DNA from: Colwellia sp.
GTDB taxonomy: Bacteria > Pseudomonadota > Gammaproteobacteria > Enterobacterales > Alteromonadaceae
DNA length: 32,387 bases
Direction: 5' to 3'
Assembly: GCA_022969215.1 (NCBI GenBank)
Contig: JALJPA010000030.1
Span: 1-32,387 of the forward strand
The notes beneath the pieces are model-generated. The model made no database searches and had not been told where the DNA came from. It saw nothing but the letters and a program-made list of their open reading frames with translations. How positions within the stretch are numbered: position 1 is the first letter of the stretch; every line of letters begins with the position of its first letter. Shown piece after piece: positions 7,927-16,791 of the stretch. The position numbers and the translations under genes were made by a program.

Positions 7927-10900
7927 TTATAAACGATAAATATTATCGGCACTATCTCGGTCAATGTATTTCACAAAAGGATCTACGCCAGCAAATTTAG
8001 GCTTACCCTTTACCCGCACGGTGATTTCGTTACTACCGGTTTTAATTTCATGTTTAGCTAAATATAAAACAAAGTCTTTAGCTGAGAGATCTTCAGGGTC
8101 AGCACTAAATAAACCAATATCGATTGAGTCAACAAACTCAACCTCCGTTTCTTTACCTTGACCATCAGCTCTTATTAAAGCGGCATCAATAGTGAGTGTT
8201 ACGTCATAAAAGTCATCCGTACCTTCAACAGCAACTACTTTTACATCGGTTGTCTTGAGGTCGTATAAACTAATATGTTCAAACAAATTACTGACAAACG
8301 CTTGTTCTTGCTCTGTCGCTTCTTTTGTTAAGTAAGCCATTAAATCTAAAGTGGTAGGATAAGGCGTACTTTGATACTTAAACGCTGCTAAAAATGCCTT
8401 TAACGCAGTATTAACCTTTTGCTCACCTAACCGGTCTTTAAGTGCCATCATCACAACAGAGCCCTTGTTATAATGGATATATTGCTGGTTTTCACTACGA
8501 TAAAGTGGCATTTCTTCTATAGACTCAACACTTCGTCCACGTAAATAACGATCTAATTCGTATTTCAAGAACTTACGGATTTTTTCTTCTCCGTATTTTT
8601 TCTCCATTACCATTAACGCACTATATTGTGAAAGCGTTTCCGAGATAATCGCATTGCCTTGCACGTTCGCAGCGCCTACTTGATGTCCCCACCATTGGTG
8701 AGCGACTTCATGGGCCGTCACATAATAAGCAGGATCAATATCTTCGGGGTTACGTACATCACTGATAAAACCAATATTTTCAGAGTACGGTACAGTATTA
8801 GCAAAGCTTTGCGCAAAACTTCTATACCCTGGAAATTCAATAATACGTAGTTGCTTGTGTTGATATGGACCAAAGTGTTCAGTGAAATAATCTATAGAGT
8901 CTCTCACTGACGCTATCATGCTATCCACGTTCATTACATGATTTTTGTGGAAATATACCTCAATATCAATACCTTTATATTGCTCTTTTTTACTCGCTAG
9001 ATCTGCAGACATGAAAGAGTAAAAGTTAACGATAGGGGCATCCATCTTATAATGGTAAATTTTTCGCTCACCAACCACTTTTTCCGATTGTAGATAACCC
9101 GGTGCGATAGCAAATTGATTCTTCGCTGTTGAAATTGTTGCTTCAAAATCAATAAAACCAACACCATTGCCGAAAAAGCTCTCATTATAAAAGCGCTCAT
9201 CTTCGAGTTTATTTGCTCGCTGTAAGGGTTCTAAATCATGGTTACGACGTTTATGGCGATCACTGAGCTGAAAACCCTTTTGATAACCAAAGGTGGGAAA
9301 CAAATCAAAGTTATTTATGAATGTGCCATTTTTAACTAAAGTAACGTCATTATTACCATCCGTGAAACCATTATTGTCTCGCGTTACCGTTAACTTACCT
9401 TGTCGGATTTCACCTGGCTGTAAAGGTTTATCAAAAACAAACCATGCAGTTTTAAACTGTGTGTCCATTTCACCTAAAGTACCGCCGTCAATTTCAACAT
9501 TCCATTGTTGTGTATGCTGTGGTTTAGCGACCAAAAACTTTTCAATAGCAGTTTTTGAGGTATTTGTTAGCGTTAATTCGGCAACGGCTTCAATACGCCT
9601 TTCTTCGGGGTAAATATCTACTTTTGCATGGGTTTTGGTAATGATCGGAATTGCCGCATTAAGATGCTCAACATATTTTTTCTCATAGGCAGCTTGCAAG
9701 TCTTCACGGTCATCGGCAATCATAAATTCATTAACAATACGGGTATTATAATGAATGACACTGCCAGCACCGACAAACAGTACTAAACCTAAAGCTATTG
9801 CTATTTTTCCTTGCGCTGCAAGGTAATAACTGACTTGATTAAAACGAGTTTTAAGTTTTTGAGCCGGTCCTCTGTGCCAAAGTGCATAGGTTAAGCTTGC
9901 AAAGACAATAGTTAAGCCACCCCAATAAAGCGTATACCAATGCTGGCTTGTTAAAAAGCTACCATAACCATTGATATCTGAATATAACACCTGTGGTGCA
10001 CCACCAAACTGAAACATATTGTGGCTAAAACCAAAGCTACTTAACGTTAGCGAGCTGATAATAAAGAGTACAAATAACAACATACCTATATATTTATTTG
10101 GGCTAATCACTTGTAAGAAAAATGCGAGTACCGCGGTAAATATTAGTGGCAGTAAATTAACGTAACCTAACCGTATTACATACTGGGATAGCTCAATATG
10201 GTTATAGCCCTGTAATAACTGATTTACCACAGCAACCGCTATGCCACAAACATATAAAAGTACCAGTACTAAACTGATTGCAATTATTTTCGATAACCAA
10301 AAAGTTATATTGTTCACTGGCATAGAGTCGACAATATCACCCATGCCTGAATTACGTTCACGCCAAACAATTTCAGCACTGTAATAGGCCAGCACTATCA
10401 TCATTAACAAGCCCGTTGAGTTAGAAATTAATGAAACCATATTTTGCGTCAACGGCCAATTAGGCGTACCAAACATACCTTGCGGGTCTACCAATGGCGC
10501 AACTAACATAAAAATAGTTAATACTGATAACACCAAAAATGGTGCACTGAATATCACTTGTTTAATTTCAAATAATATACGCATGCGCATATGCGAACCG
10601 GTTTGAATACCAGAACTTTTTGTAGAAATATTGTTTTGTAATAACTGAGGGATTTTTTCAGTTTGCAGTGTTAGCTGTTGTTCTGCTTTTTTCAGTGCTT
10701 TTTTACTTTGCTTTTTTACTTTGCCTTGGCTTAAACGTACTTTCGAACGAAAACCACCAAACAGCACCATAATGACCACAGAAGCGCCAAGCCATAACAA
10801 ACGGTTCTCAAGTAAAATCCCAGATAGCTCTATTGGGCTATTATTTTTATCAAACATAGTCCAATAACGGGTTACTTCACCAAAAGTATTCAAGCCAAAT

Positions 10901-11538
10901 GGATCAAGTAGTGCCGCCAATGTTCTGTATTCAGGTTCATTCAATAACTGTCCTGAGATAGAGTAAAGAATAAATAAAGCAACGGCAGATAAATAAACAG
11001 CCATCATCGAACGAAACCTAATAGCTACGGCATAAAAAAAACAAGACAGCACAAATAAACTAGGTAATGATAAGTAAAAATAAGCGCTAAAGTAGTAACT
11101 TAAATTAGTTGGCCCTAAACGTTCAGTATCAACCCAACCCGCTAGTTCACCTAGAAGAGTACCTATAAGTATGCCTAAAGGCACAAAAGCAAATACGGTA
11201 GCAACAACCGCAAACGAGCCTAAAAAACGACCCAATTGGTAACTTAATGGGTTAATCGGTTTACTGTAAAGTAACTCCGACATTTTACTGGTTTCATTAC
11301 GGGTTGCGGTACTGGCAACAAAATTAACCACTAAAAACATGGCAAATATGCCCATGATCAGTAGTGTTTGGGCAATAGAAAATGGCCCGTTATATAATAC
11401 ATTACCGCCACCGCCAATTTGTATATTTGCACTTACTGTGGCAAAAAAAGTCAGTAAAAAAAACAGTAAACTGGTGACATAAAAAGAAGGTTGTCGGGTA
11501 AAGTATCGCCATTCAAAGGCAAACATTTTCATTAACAT
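7927..11538 (-). CDS. ABC-2 permease fused to M1-type aminopeptidase domain
   Basis: The protein has 1203 residues. The first ~610 hold two ABC-2-like membrane units, about six helices each (roughly residues 1-270 and 320-610), joined by a Lys-rich cytoplasmic linker. The rest is a gluzincin domain: HEVAH at residues 943-947, Glu967 in SETLSQY as third zinc ligand, the substrate-side YSENIGF stretch just before, and the catalytic-type Tyr1023 in YNKGSVVMM. The ABC ATPase gene lies 29 bases upstream, so the pair should form one transporter in which the peptidase faces the periplasm. Such fusions occur in Alteromonadales and Bacteroidetes annotations, but I know of no established substrate. The start ATG has GAGG eight bases upstream. 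All catalytic residues are present, so the peptidase is probably active. Confidence 0.9.
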   Translation of the reverse strand: MLMKMFAFEWRYFTRQPSFYVTSLLFFLLTFFATVSANIQIGGGGNVLYNGPFSIAQTLLIMGIFAMFLVVNFVASTATRNETSKMSELLYSKPINPLSYQLGRFLGSFAVVATVFAFVPLGILIGTLLGELAGWVDTERLGPTNLSYYFSAYFYLSLPSLFVLSCFFYAVAIRFRSMMAVYLSAVALFILYSISGQLLNEPEYRTLAALLDPFGLNTFGEVTRYWTMFDKNNSPIELSGILLENRLLWLGASVVIMVLFGGFRSKVRLSQGKVKKQSKKALKKAEQQLTLQTEKIPQLLQNNISTKSSGIQTGSHMRMRILFEIKQVIFSAPFLVLSVLTIFMLVAPLVDPQGMFGTPNWPLTQNMVSLISNSTGLLMMIVLAYYSAEIVWRERNSGMGDIVDSMPVNNITFWLSKIIAISLVLVLLYVCGIAVAVVNQLLQGYNHIELSQYVIRLGYVNLLPLIFTAVLAFFLQVISPNKYIGMLLFVLFIISSLTLSSFGFSHNMFQFGGAPQVLYSDINGYGSFLTSQHWYTLYWGGLTIVFASLTYALWHRGPAQKLKTRFNQVSYYLAAQGKIAIALGLVLFVGAGSVIHYNTRIVNEFMIADDREDLQAAYEKKYVEHLNAAIPIITKTHAKVDIYPEERRIEAVAELTLTNTSKTAIEKFLVAKPQHTQQWNVEIDGGTLGEMDTQFKTAWFVFDKPLQPGEIRQGKLTVTRDNNGFTDGNNDVTLVKNGTFINNFDLFPTFGYQKGFQLSDRHKRRNHDLEPLQRANKLEDERFYNESFFGNGVGFIDFEATISTAKNQFAIAPGYLQSEKVVGERKIYHYKMDAPIVNFYSFMSADLASKKEQYKGIDIEVYFHKNHVMNVDSMIASVRDSIDYFTEHFGPYQHKQLRIIEFPGYRSFAQSFANTVPYSENIGFISDVRNPEDIDPAYYVTAHEVAHQWWGHQVGAANVQGNAIISETLSQYSALMVMEKKYGEEKIRKFLKYELDRYLRGRSVESIEEMPLYRSENQQYIHYNKGSVVMMALKDRLGEQKVNTALKAFLAAFKYQSTPYPTTLDLMAYLTKEATEQEQAFVSNLFEHISLYDLKTTDVKVVAVEGTDDFYDVTLTIDAALIRADGQGKETEVEFVDSIDIGLFSADPEDLSAKDFVLYLAKHEIKTGSNEITVRVKGKPKFAGVDPFVKYIDRDSADNIYRL

Positions 11539-11567
11539 AATAGATTCCTCATGCTTTATTTCGCTAA

Positions 11568-12470
11568 TTAAGCAACTTTGCTTGTTGTTGCTGCTTGATG
11601 AGTTGAACGATGCTGGTTTAACGTTGAAAAATAGACATCCTCCAAATTCGCGGGAGCCGCTTCAAAACCTAATGGCGCATTTTCAGCCATAATATGCACG
11701 ATAGTTTGTCCGGCAAATAAGCGTTTAGAAATCACATTGTATTGCTCTTCAATATTACTTAGCTCATTTTGCGTAATTGCTTTACGCCAAATTTGACCAT
11801 TTAACTGGTTGGTGACTTCAATAGGGTTACCCTCAAGTACTATTTTACCTGATGCTAACACCGCCATATTAGGACAAAGTTCAGTCACATCTTCAACAAT
11901 ATGTGTTGATAATATAATGACCTTTTCTTCACCTAAGCCCACTAACAGGTTATGAAAACGATTACGTTCTTCAGGGTCTAAACCAGCGGTTGGCTCATCA
12001 ACAATTAATATATCTGGATCACCTAATAGCGCCTGAGCAATACCGAAACGTTGACGCATCCCCCCAGAAAAACCACTTACGGCATTTTTTCTGTGCTGAT
12101 AAAGGTTAGTTTGTGCTAACAACCCTTCTACCGCTTCTTTACGCTCTGCTTTGTTTTTCAAACCTTTCAATATGGCTAAATGATCAAGTAATTCATACGC
12201 ACTGATACGAGGATATACACCAAAATCTTGCGGTAAATAACCTAAACGTTGTCTTAAAGCTTGAGGATCATTGAGTACATCAATGCCATCAAAATTTATA
12301 CTACCGCTGTCTGCATCTTGTAACGTTGCTATGCTACGCATCAATGAAGATTTTCCCGCGCCATTAGGGCCAAGTAAACCGAACATGCCTTTAGGTACTT
12401 CTAGGTTAACGTCATCGAGGGCTTTAACACCATTGTCATAAGTTTTGGATAGGTTTTTTATTATTAACAT
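11568..12470 (-). CDS. ABC transporter ATP-binding protein
   Basis: This 300-residue ATPase powers the permease/peptidase encoded just downstream. It has Walker A GPNGAGKSS near residues 34-42, Q-loop LPQDFG, signature FSGGMRQR, Walker B ILIVDEP with the D-loop GLDP, and the switch His in STHIVED. Residues after about 215 form the variable C-terminal part seen in drug- and lipid-type exporters with ABC-2 partners. ATG is preceded by AGGA at six bases. The gene is first in a two-gene minus-strand operon whose promoter should lie in the repeat-rich 12471-12938 gap. Confidence 0.94.
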   Translation of the reverse strand: MLIIKNLSKTYDNGVKALDDVNLEVPKGMFGLLGPNGAGKSSLMRSIATLQDADSGSINFDGIDVLNDPQALRQRLGYLPQDFGVYPRISAYELLDHLAILKGLKNKAERKEAVEGLLAQTNLYQHRKNAVSGFSGGMRQRFGIAQALLGDPDILIVDEPTAGLDPEERNRFHNLLVGLGEEKVIILSTHIVEDVTELCPNMAVLASGKIVLEGNPIEVTNQLNGQIWRKAITQNELSNIEEQYNVISKRLFAGQTIVHIMAENAPLGFEAAPANLEDVYFSTLNQHRSTHQAATTSKVA

Positions 12471-12529
12471 TATTATTCCTGCGTTGTTTATTATTTGCCT
12501 TCATGGCTATTTTATTAAAAACTAATTAT

Positions 12530-12654
12530 CTCTTTTCAATATTTGTTGAGCACCAAAATTGATGGACGACGAATGATTAAGACTGTTGTCGGTTGTGGGA
12601 GCCTAGAGGGTTTTGACTAGTGAGATCTCGATATCACAGACTTATTGAAAAGAG
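12530..12654. repeat. Long-spaced perfect inverted repeat upstream of the ABC operon
   Basis: CTCTTTTCAATA (12530-12541) is the exact reverse complement of TATTGAAAAGAG (12643-12654), 101 bases apart. The enclosed sequence contains no gene. The left arm ends 60 bases before the ATPase start codon, so the operon's promoter or leader must lie inside or beside the repeat. It may be the terminal repeats of a small non-autonomous element, or a folded leader. Confidence 0.55.
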
Positions 12655-12657
12655 GTA

Positions 12658-12710
12658 CATTGTAGTGCGCAAAGTACGCTCCTCAATTTCAAGGGTCATG
12701 CACTACGATG
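12658..12710. repeat. Second inverted repeat adjoining the first
   Basis: CATTGTAGTGC (12658-12668) pairs with GCACTACGATG (12700-12710), ten of eleven positions plus one T-G. It starts three bases after the previous repeat ends. Together the two make a 180-bp structured block in the gap between the ABC operon and lysS. Confidence 0.55.
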
Positions 12711-12837
12711 AGTTTAAAATATCTACAACGCTAACAATAACAACTTGTTAATACAATGTAAAACCCAAAAAAGTATTAGTTTTTATTCACTTAACTATTA
12801 ATACCAACTTGGTATAGGTGTATTGATTAACGCACAT
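12711..12837. other. AT-rich gap with a perfect ATACCAA palindrome
   Basis: No gene is visible. It holds ATACCAA-C-TTGGTAT at 12801-12815, a palindrome resembling ATACC/GGTAT motifs in other gaps of this window (2506-2520, near 21759, near 31201). Otherwise I see nothing recognisable. Confidence 0.4.
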
Positions 12838-12886
12838 AAAAAAGCCCATTGTTACAGTGTGATAAACACTATAAACAACAGGCTTT
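12838..12886 (-). terminator. Terminator of the prfB-lysS transcript
   Basis: AAAGCC (12841-12846) pairs with GGCTTT (12881-12886), continued inwards by TTGTT/AACAA and AGTGT/ACACT. On the minus strand the stem is followed by six T. It sits 50 bases after the lysS stop codon. Confidence 0.85.
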
Positions 12887-12938
12887 ACTTTTCGATGTTA
12901 ACTAAGCTTATTCCTAATAAGAAATGAGTCTTAAGTTA

Positions 12939-14513
12939 TTATTCCGCTTCAGGACGCATATGCGGGAATAAGATAACATCTTTGATTGTTGGTGAATCAG
13001 TAAACAACATTACTAAACGGTCGATACCAATACCTTCGCCTGCCGTTGGTGGTAAACCGTATTCTAGAGCTGTGATGTAATCAGCGTCATAGTGCATAGC
13101 TTCATCATCACCGGCATCTTTTTCAGCCACTTGTTTTTGGAAACGTTCTGCTTGGTCTTCAGCATCGTTAAGCTCGGAGAAACCATTGGCTAATTCACGA
13201 CCACCTACAAAAAATTCAAATCGGTCGGTAATAAATGAGTTTTCATCATTACGACGTGCTAATGGTGAAACTTCCCATGGGTATTCAGTGATGAAAGTAG
13301 GCTGATCTAATAAATGCTCTGCTACTTCTTCAAAAATTTCACAGATGTATTTACCTGGGCCCCAAACTTTAGCTGCACTGCCTTCTTTAACACCAACGGC
13401 TTTCGCCATGGCTTTAATTGCTTCAAAGTTATTTTCAGGGTCACGTAACACTGCTTCATCAAGGTGTGCTGCAGCGCGATGTTCTTTACCATAAGTTAAG
13501 ATTGCATCAACCATAGATAAGCGTACAAACGGCTTACCAAGGTCATAGAATTTCTCTTCCACTACTTCGCCATCAGAGTTTTTCACAGTATTACGAATCA
13601 TCGTTGTTCCAAGTACATCTTGGGCAATAGTACGTAACATTTCTTCTGTAAGGTTCATCATGTCATTGAAATCAGCATACGCTTGATAAAATTCAATCAT
13701 GGTGAATTCTGGGTTATGACGTGTTGAAATACCTTCGTTACGGAAACTACGGTTAATTTCAAAAACACGATCAAAACCACCAACCACTAAACGTTTTAAG
13801 TTAAGCTCTGGCGCAATACGTAGGTACATATCAAGATCAAAGGTATTATGATGGGTCATAAATGGCTTAGCCGTTGCGCCGCCCGGTATGATTTGCAACA
13901 TAGGTGTTTCAACTTCCATAAAATCACGCTGCGTTAAGAAGTTGCGAATACCGGCAACTATTTTTGAGCGCATTTTAAAAGTATTACGTGTGTCTTCATT
14001 GATAATTAAATCAACATAACGCTGACGATACTTAGTTTCTTGATCTGATAAACCATGGAATTTTTCTGGTAACGGGCGAAGCGACTTGGTTAACAATGAG
14101 TATTCATTCATATTCACGTAAAGATCACCTTTACCTGATTTATGTAAAATACCTTTAATACCAATAATGTCACCAATATCTAATGAACCCCATTTAGCTC
14201 TTATTTCTTTTTGTACGGTTTTTTCAGCATAACCTTGAATACGACCTGACGAGTCTTGTATCACTAAAAATGGTCCACGTTTTGCCATAACACGACCGGC
14301 AATAGCATAAGTAACCTGTAGCTCTTCAAGTTCTTCTTTGGTTTTTTCACCATGTTCAGCTTGGATGTCAGCGGCTAAGTGTTCACGATTAAAATCGTTA
14401 GGAAAACCATTAGCTGAACAATTAGAGCGAATCTTTTCAAGCTTTACACGGCGCTCAGCAATCAGTTTATTTTCGTCTTGGGCTACGGGTGTATTATTGG
14501 CTTTATCTGTCAT
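12939..14513 (-). CDS. lysS: Lysyl-tRNA synthetase, class II
   Basis: This enzyme charges tRNA-Lys with lysine in the cytoplasm. It has 524 residues; E. coli LysS has 505. The N-terminal third is the OB-fold that reads the anticodon ([15 protein letters not shown], then the [12 protein letters not shown] region). The catalytic core shows motif 2, [20 protein letters not shown], and motif 3, [12 protein letters not shown], near the C-terminus, plus the lysine-binding stretch [13 protein letters not shown]. It follows prfB on the same strand, the same pairing as in E. coli, with 186 bases between them that contain a REP-like hairpin. The ribosome site is weak (GAGAAAC). It is closed by the terminator at 12838-12886. 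Confidence 0.97.
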   Translation of the reverse strand: MTDKANNTPVAQDENKLIAERRVKLEKIRSNCSANGFPNDFNREHLAADIQAEHGEKTKEELEELQVTYAIAGRVMAKRGPFLVIQDSSGRIQGYAEKTVQKEIRAKWGSLDIGDIIGIKGILHKSGKGDLYVNMNEYSLLTKSLRPLPEKFHGLSDQETKYRQRYVDLIINEDTRNTFKMRSKIVAGIRNFLTQRDFMEVETPMLQIIPGGATAKPFMTHHNTFDLDMYLRIAPELNLKRLVVGGFDRVFEINRSFRNEGISTRHNPEFTMIEFYQAYADFNDMMNLTEEMLRTIAQDVLGTTMIRNTVKNSDGEVVEEKFYDLGKPFVRLSMVDAILTYGKEHRAAAHLDEAVLRDPENNFEAIKAMAKAVGVKEGSAAKVWGPGKYICEIFEEVAEHLLDQPTFITEYPWEVSPLARRNDENSFITDRFEFFVGGRELANGFSELNDAEDQAERFQKQVAEKDAGDDEAMHYDADYITALEYGLPPTAGEGIGIDRLVMLFTDSPTIKDVILFPHMRPEAE

Positions 14514-14564
14514 GTTAGTTTCTCAAAGTTATCTTTAATTTTTCAATGTGTGATTCACACCTTG

Positions 14565-14676
14565 TTGAGGTAACTATGTCTTTCCTCTATTACCTTTAGT
14601 GAATCCATAATGTGTTCATGGATCCCCGACAAGACATTTCGGGAATGACGTAAACACGCTAAAGTGCTTACCTCAA
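14565..14676. repeat. Palindromic element with REP-like core between prfB and lysS
   Basis: Outer arms TTGAGGTAA (14565-14573) and TTACCTCAA (14668-14676) are perfect inverse copies. Inside, at 14616-14650, is a core of the form TCATGGATCCCCGA-N-TCGGGAATGACG: an 8-base stem with one mismatch (ATCCCCGA/TCGGGAAT). The core resembles the GTCATTCCCG...GGGATCCATG class of dispersed hairpins seen in many proteobacterial genomes (from memory). It would be transcribed as part of prfB-lysS mRNA. Confidence 0.6.
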
Positions 14677-14699
14677 TGTTGGTTAATCTATGATTACAG

Positions 14700-15798
14700 C
14701 TACAAACCAGACTTTAAACTGGCTTCTAAAAACTTATCTAAATCACCGTCTAAAACGGCTTGGGTATTTCTATTTTCAACACCCGTTCGTAAATCTTTAA
14801 TACGGCTATCATCTAATACATAAGAGCGAATTTGACTACCCCAACCAATATCTGATTTACCGTCTTCTAATGCTTGTTTACCTTCATTTTGCTTTTGCAT
14901 TTCCATTTCATACAATTTGGCTTTAAGCAACTTCATCGCTGTCGCGCGATTCTTATGCTGAGATCTGTCTGCCTGGCATTGCACCACAGCCCCACTAGGG
15001 ATATGGGTGATACGAATTGCTGAGTCGGTTTTATTAACATGTTGCCCACCAGCACCTGATGCACGGTAAGTATCAATACGTAAATCTGCCGGATTGATAT
15101 CAATCTCAATGTTGTCATCAATTTCAGGGTAAATAAACGCTGAAGCAAAGGAGGTATGGCGGCGACCTGATGAATCAAACGGCGATTTACGTACTAAGCG
15201 ATGCACACCTGTTTCAGTGCGTAACCAACCATATGCATATTCACCGGTATATTTTATCGTACAGCCTTTAATGCCGGCAACATCGCCATCGGTGATTTCA
15301 ATAGCTTCGGTTTTATAACCGTGCGCTTCGCCCCAGCGTAAGTACATACGCATCAACATTTCAGCCCAATCTTGCGCTTCAGTGCCGCCTGAGCCAGATT
15401 GAATATCTAAATAGCAATTATTGGCGTCTTGCTCGCCCGAAAACATCCGGCGAAATTCTAATTTTTCTAAGACCGCATCAAGGGCAGCAGCTTCTATTTC
15501 TGCATCGTCGAAGGTTTCTTGATCTTCTTCTTCAACCGCTAGCTCAACTAAATCTGCGATATCTTCACAGCCAGTTTCAAGCTCGACAATCGTATTGACC
15601 ACTTCTTCAAGGGCGCTACGCTCTTTACCTAAAGCTTGAGCACGTTCTGGCTCATTCCAAACTTCAGGCTGCTCTAACTCACGAGAAACTTCAACTAAAC
15701 GTTCTGCTTTAACGTCATAGTCAAAGGTACCCCCGAAGTGAATTAGCACGTGCACGGATTTCTTTTAATTTACTTAATATTGGGTTTGTTTCGAACAT
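14700..15798 (-). CDS. prfB: Peptide chain release factor 2, programmed +1 frameshift
   Basis: RF2 ends translation at UGA and UAA codons. The true start is ATG at 15796-15798 ([10 protein letters not shown]). After 25 codons the frame meets TGA at 15721-15723 in the slippery context CTT TGA C, preceded by the Shine-Dalgarno-like run GGGGG; ribosomes slip +1 and continue with GAC (15722-15720). The product has 365 residues, the E. coli length. Visible motifs at E. coli numbering are stop-codon tripeptide SPF (205-207) and catalytic GGQ (250-252) within RASGAGGQ. Residue 246 is Ala, the more active form, rather than the Thr of E. coli K-12. The shift autoregulates the gene: low RF2 lets slippage win. 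The gene lies upstream of lysS. The 15799-16005 gap before it should hold its promoter. Confidence 0.97.
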
Positions 15799-16005
15799 AA
15801 ACCTTCAAACATAAAATTAATTAACAGTCTTTGACCATATTGAATGGCAAAGACAAATAGTCGCGCATTGTAACGTAATTAAGGGGGTAAATAAACGCCT
15901 AACAAGTACGCTATTGCTTTTTAAAGTGACTTTTATCGTTACCGTTATAGCTACTTTTTATAACGACTTTCTAATTAACAGTCATAACGACTAAGTTATA
16001 TAAGA

Positions 16006-16725
16006 TTATTGAAGTTTTTCTTGGTTTTTTTCTTTATTTAAGACTAGGAATATCGCCGATGCCAATCCTGCTGAAGCAAAGACCATACACATCACCATAA
16101 TTTGGTAACGGGCGGCAATAAAAGGTGAGACACCTGCAAGTATTTGGCCGGTCATCATGCCCGGCAGTGAGACGATACCAACGGCAAATAAAGCATTTAT
16201 ATTGGGGATCATCGACGCTTTAAAAGCAATATTACGGGCATTTATAAAACTTTCACCGCGATTAAATTCGGCAAAAAAACGCTCTCCACATAAACTGACG
16301 CTATTCATGCCATTAGCAAAGACCATACCCGCCAGTGGTACTAGCGTTTTCGCTTGATGCCAAGGTTCTAGATTCAATACACCTTGGGTAATGACTATTA
16401 AAACAATCAAGCTACTGATGAAAATAGCTAAAAAAGCACTGTTAAAAAGAGATTTTCGCGGCGACTCAATATTATTTAACGCGATCCAACTTGAAAACAG
16501 CACCATCACCAGCAGTAATGAACCAATAACCCAGGCGTTATCACTGGCAAAAATATAACTTAAAACATAACCCACCAACAATAACTGCACTAACATGCGA
16601 ACCAATGCATGCAAGGTTCGCTTTTGTGGTAATGACCAGCAAGCTAATATAATCAGTACCAAAGCCACGGGAATGAAAGCGATGGCAAGTTTAGTCAGTG
16701 GAATAGTAGCCAGTGCTTGCTCCAT
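16006..16725 (-). CDS. FetB/YbbM-type ABC permease (UPF0014)
   Basis: This is a 239-residue membrane protein with about seven helices. It matches the UPF0014 family, whose E. coli member FetB (259 aa) pairs with the ATPase FetA in iron export linked to oxidative stress resistance. The family hallmark is LPGMMTGQILAGVSP near residues 186-200, followed by AARYQI; a second conserved patch is GMVFANGMNSVSL. No FetA-like ATPase gene is next to it in this window, so it either uses a distant ATPase or works differently. It sits 66 bases after recJ on the same strand, with AAGGA before ATG and no terminator between, so recJ and this gene are probably co-transcribed. The C-terminal tail is charged and cytoplasmic. 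Confidence 0.85.
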   Translation of the reverse strand: MEQALATIPLTKLAIAFIPVALVLIILACWSLPQKRTLHALVRMLVQLLLVGYVLSYIFASDNAWVIGSLLLVMVLFSSWIALNNIESPRKSLFNSAFLAIFISSLIVLIVITQGVLNLEPWHQAKTLVPLAGMVFANGMNSVSLCGERFFAEFNRGESFINARNIAFKASMIPNINALFAVGIVSLPGMMTGQILAGVSPFIAARYQIMVMCMVFASAGLASAIFLVLNKEKNQEKLQ

Positions 16726-16791
16726 TTAAAGTCCTTAGTTTTTATTGGTGCTATTTTTGATGCTGCTTTCTCTAGGTAGCCTGAGCCGGTG

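Noticed and set aside
14933-15178. 81-codon minus-strand frame inside prfB
   Set aside because: It is fully covered by the real prfB frame and has no family resemblance.
15721-15723. In-frame TGA in prfB as sign of a pseudogene
   Set aside because: It is the classic CTT TGA C shift site with upstream GGGGG; the shifted product has full length and intact motifs.
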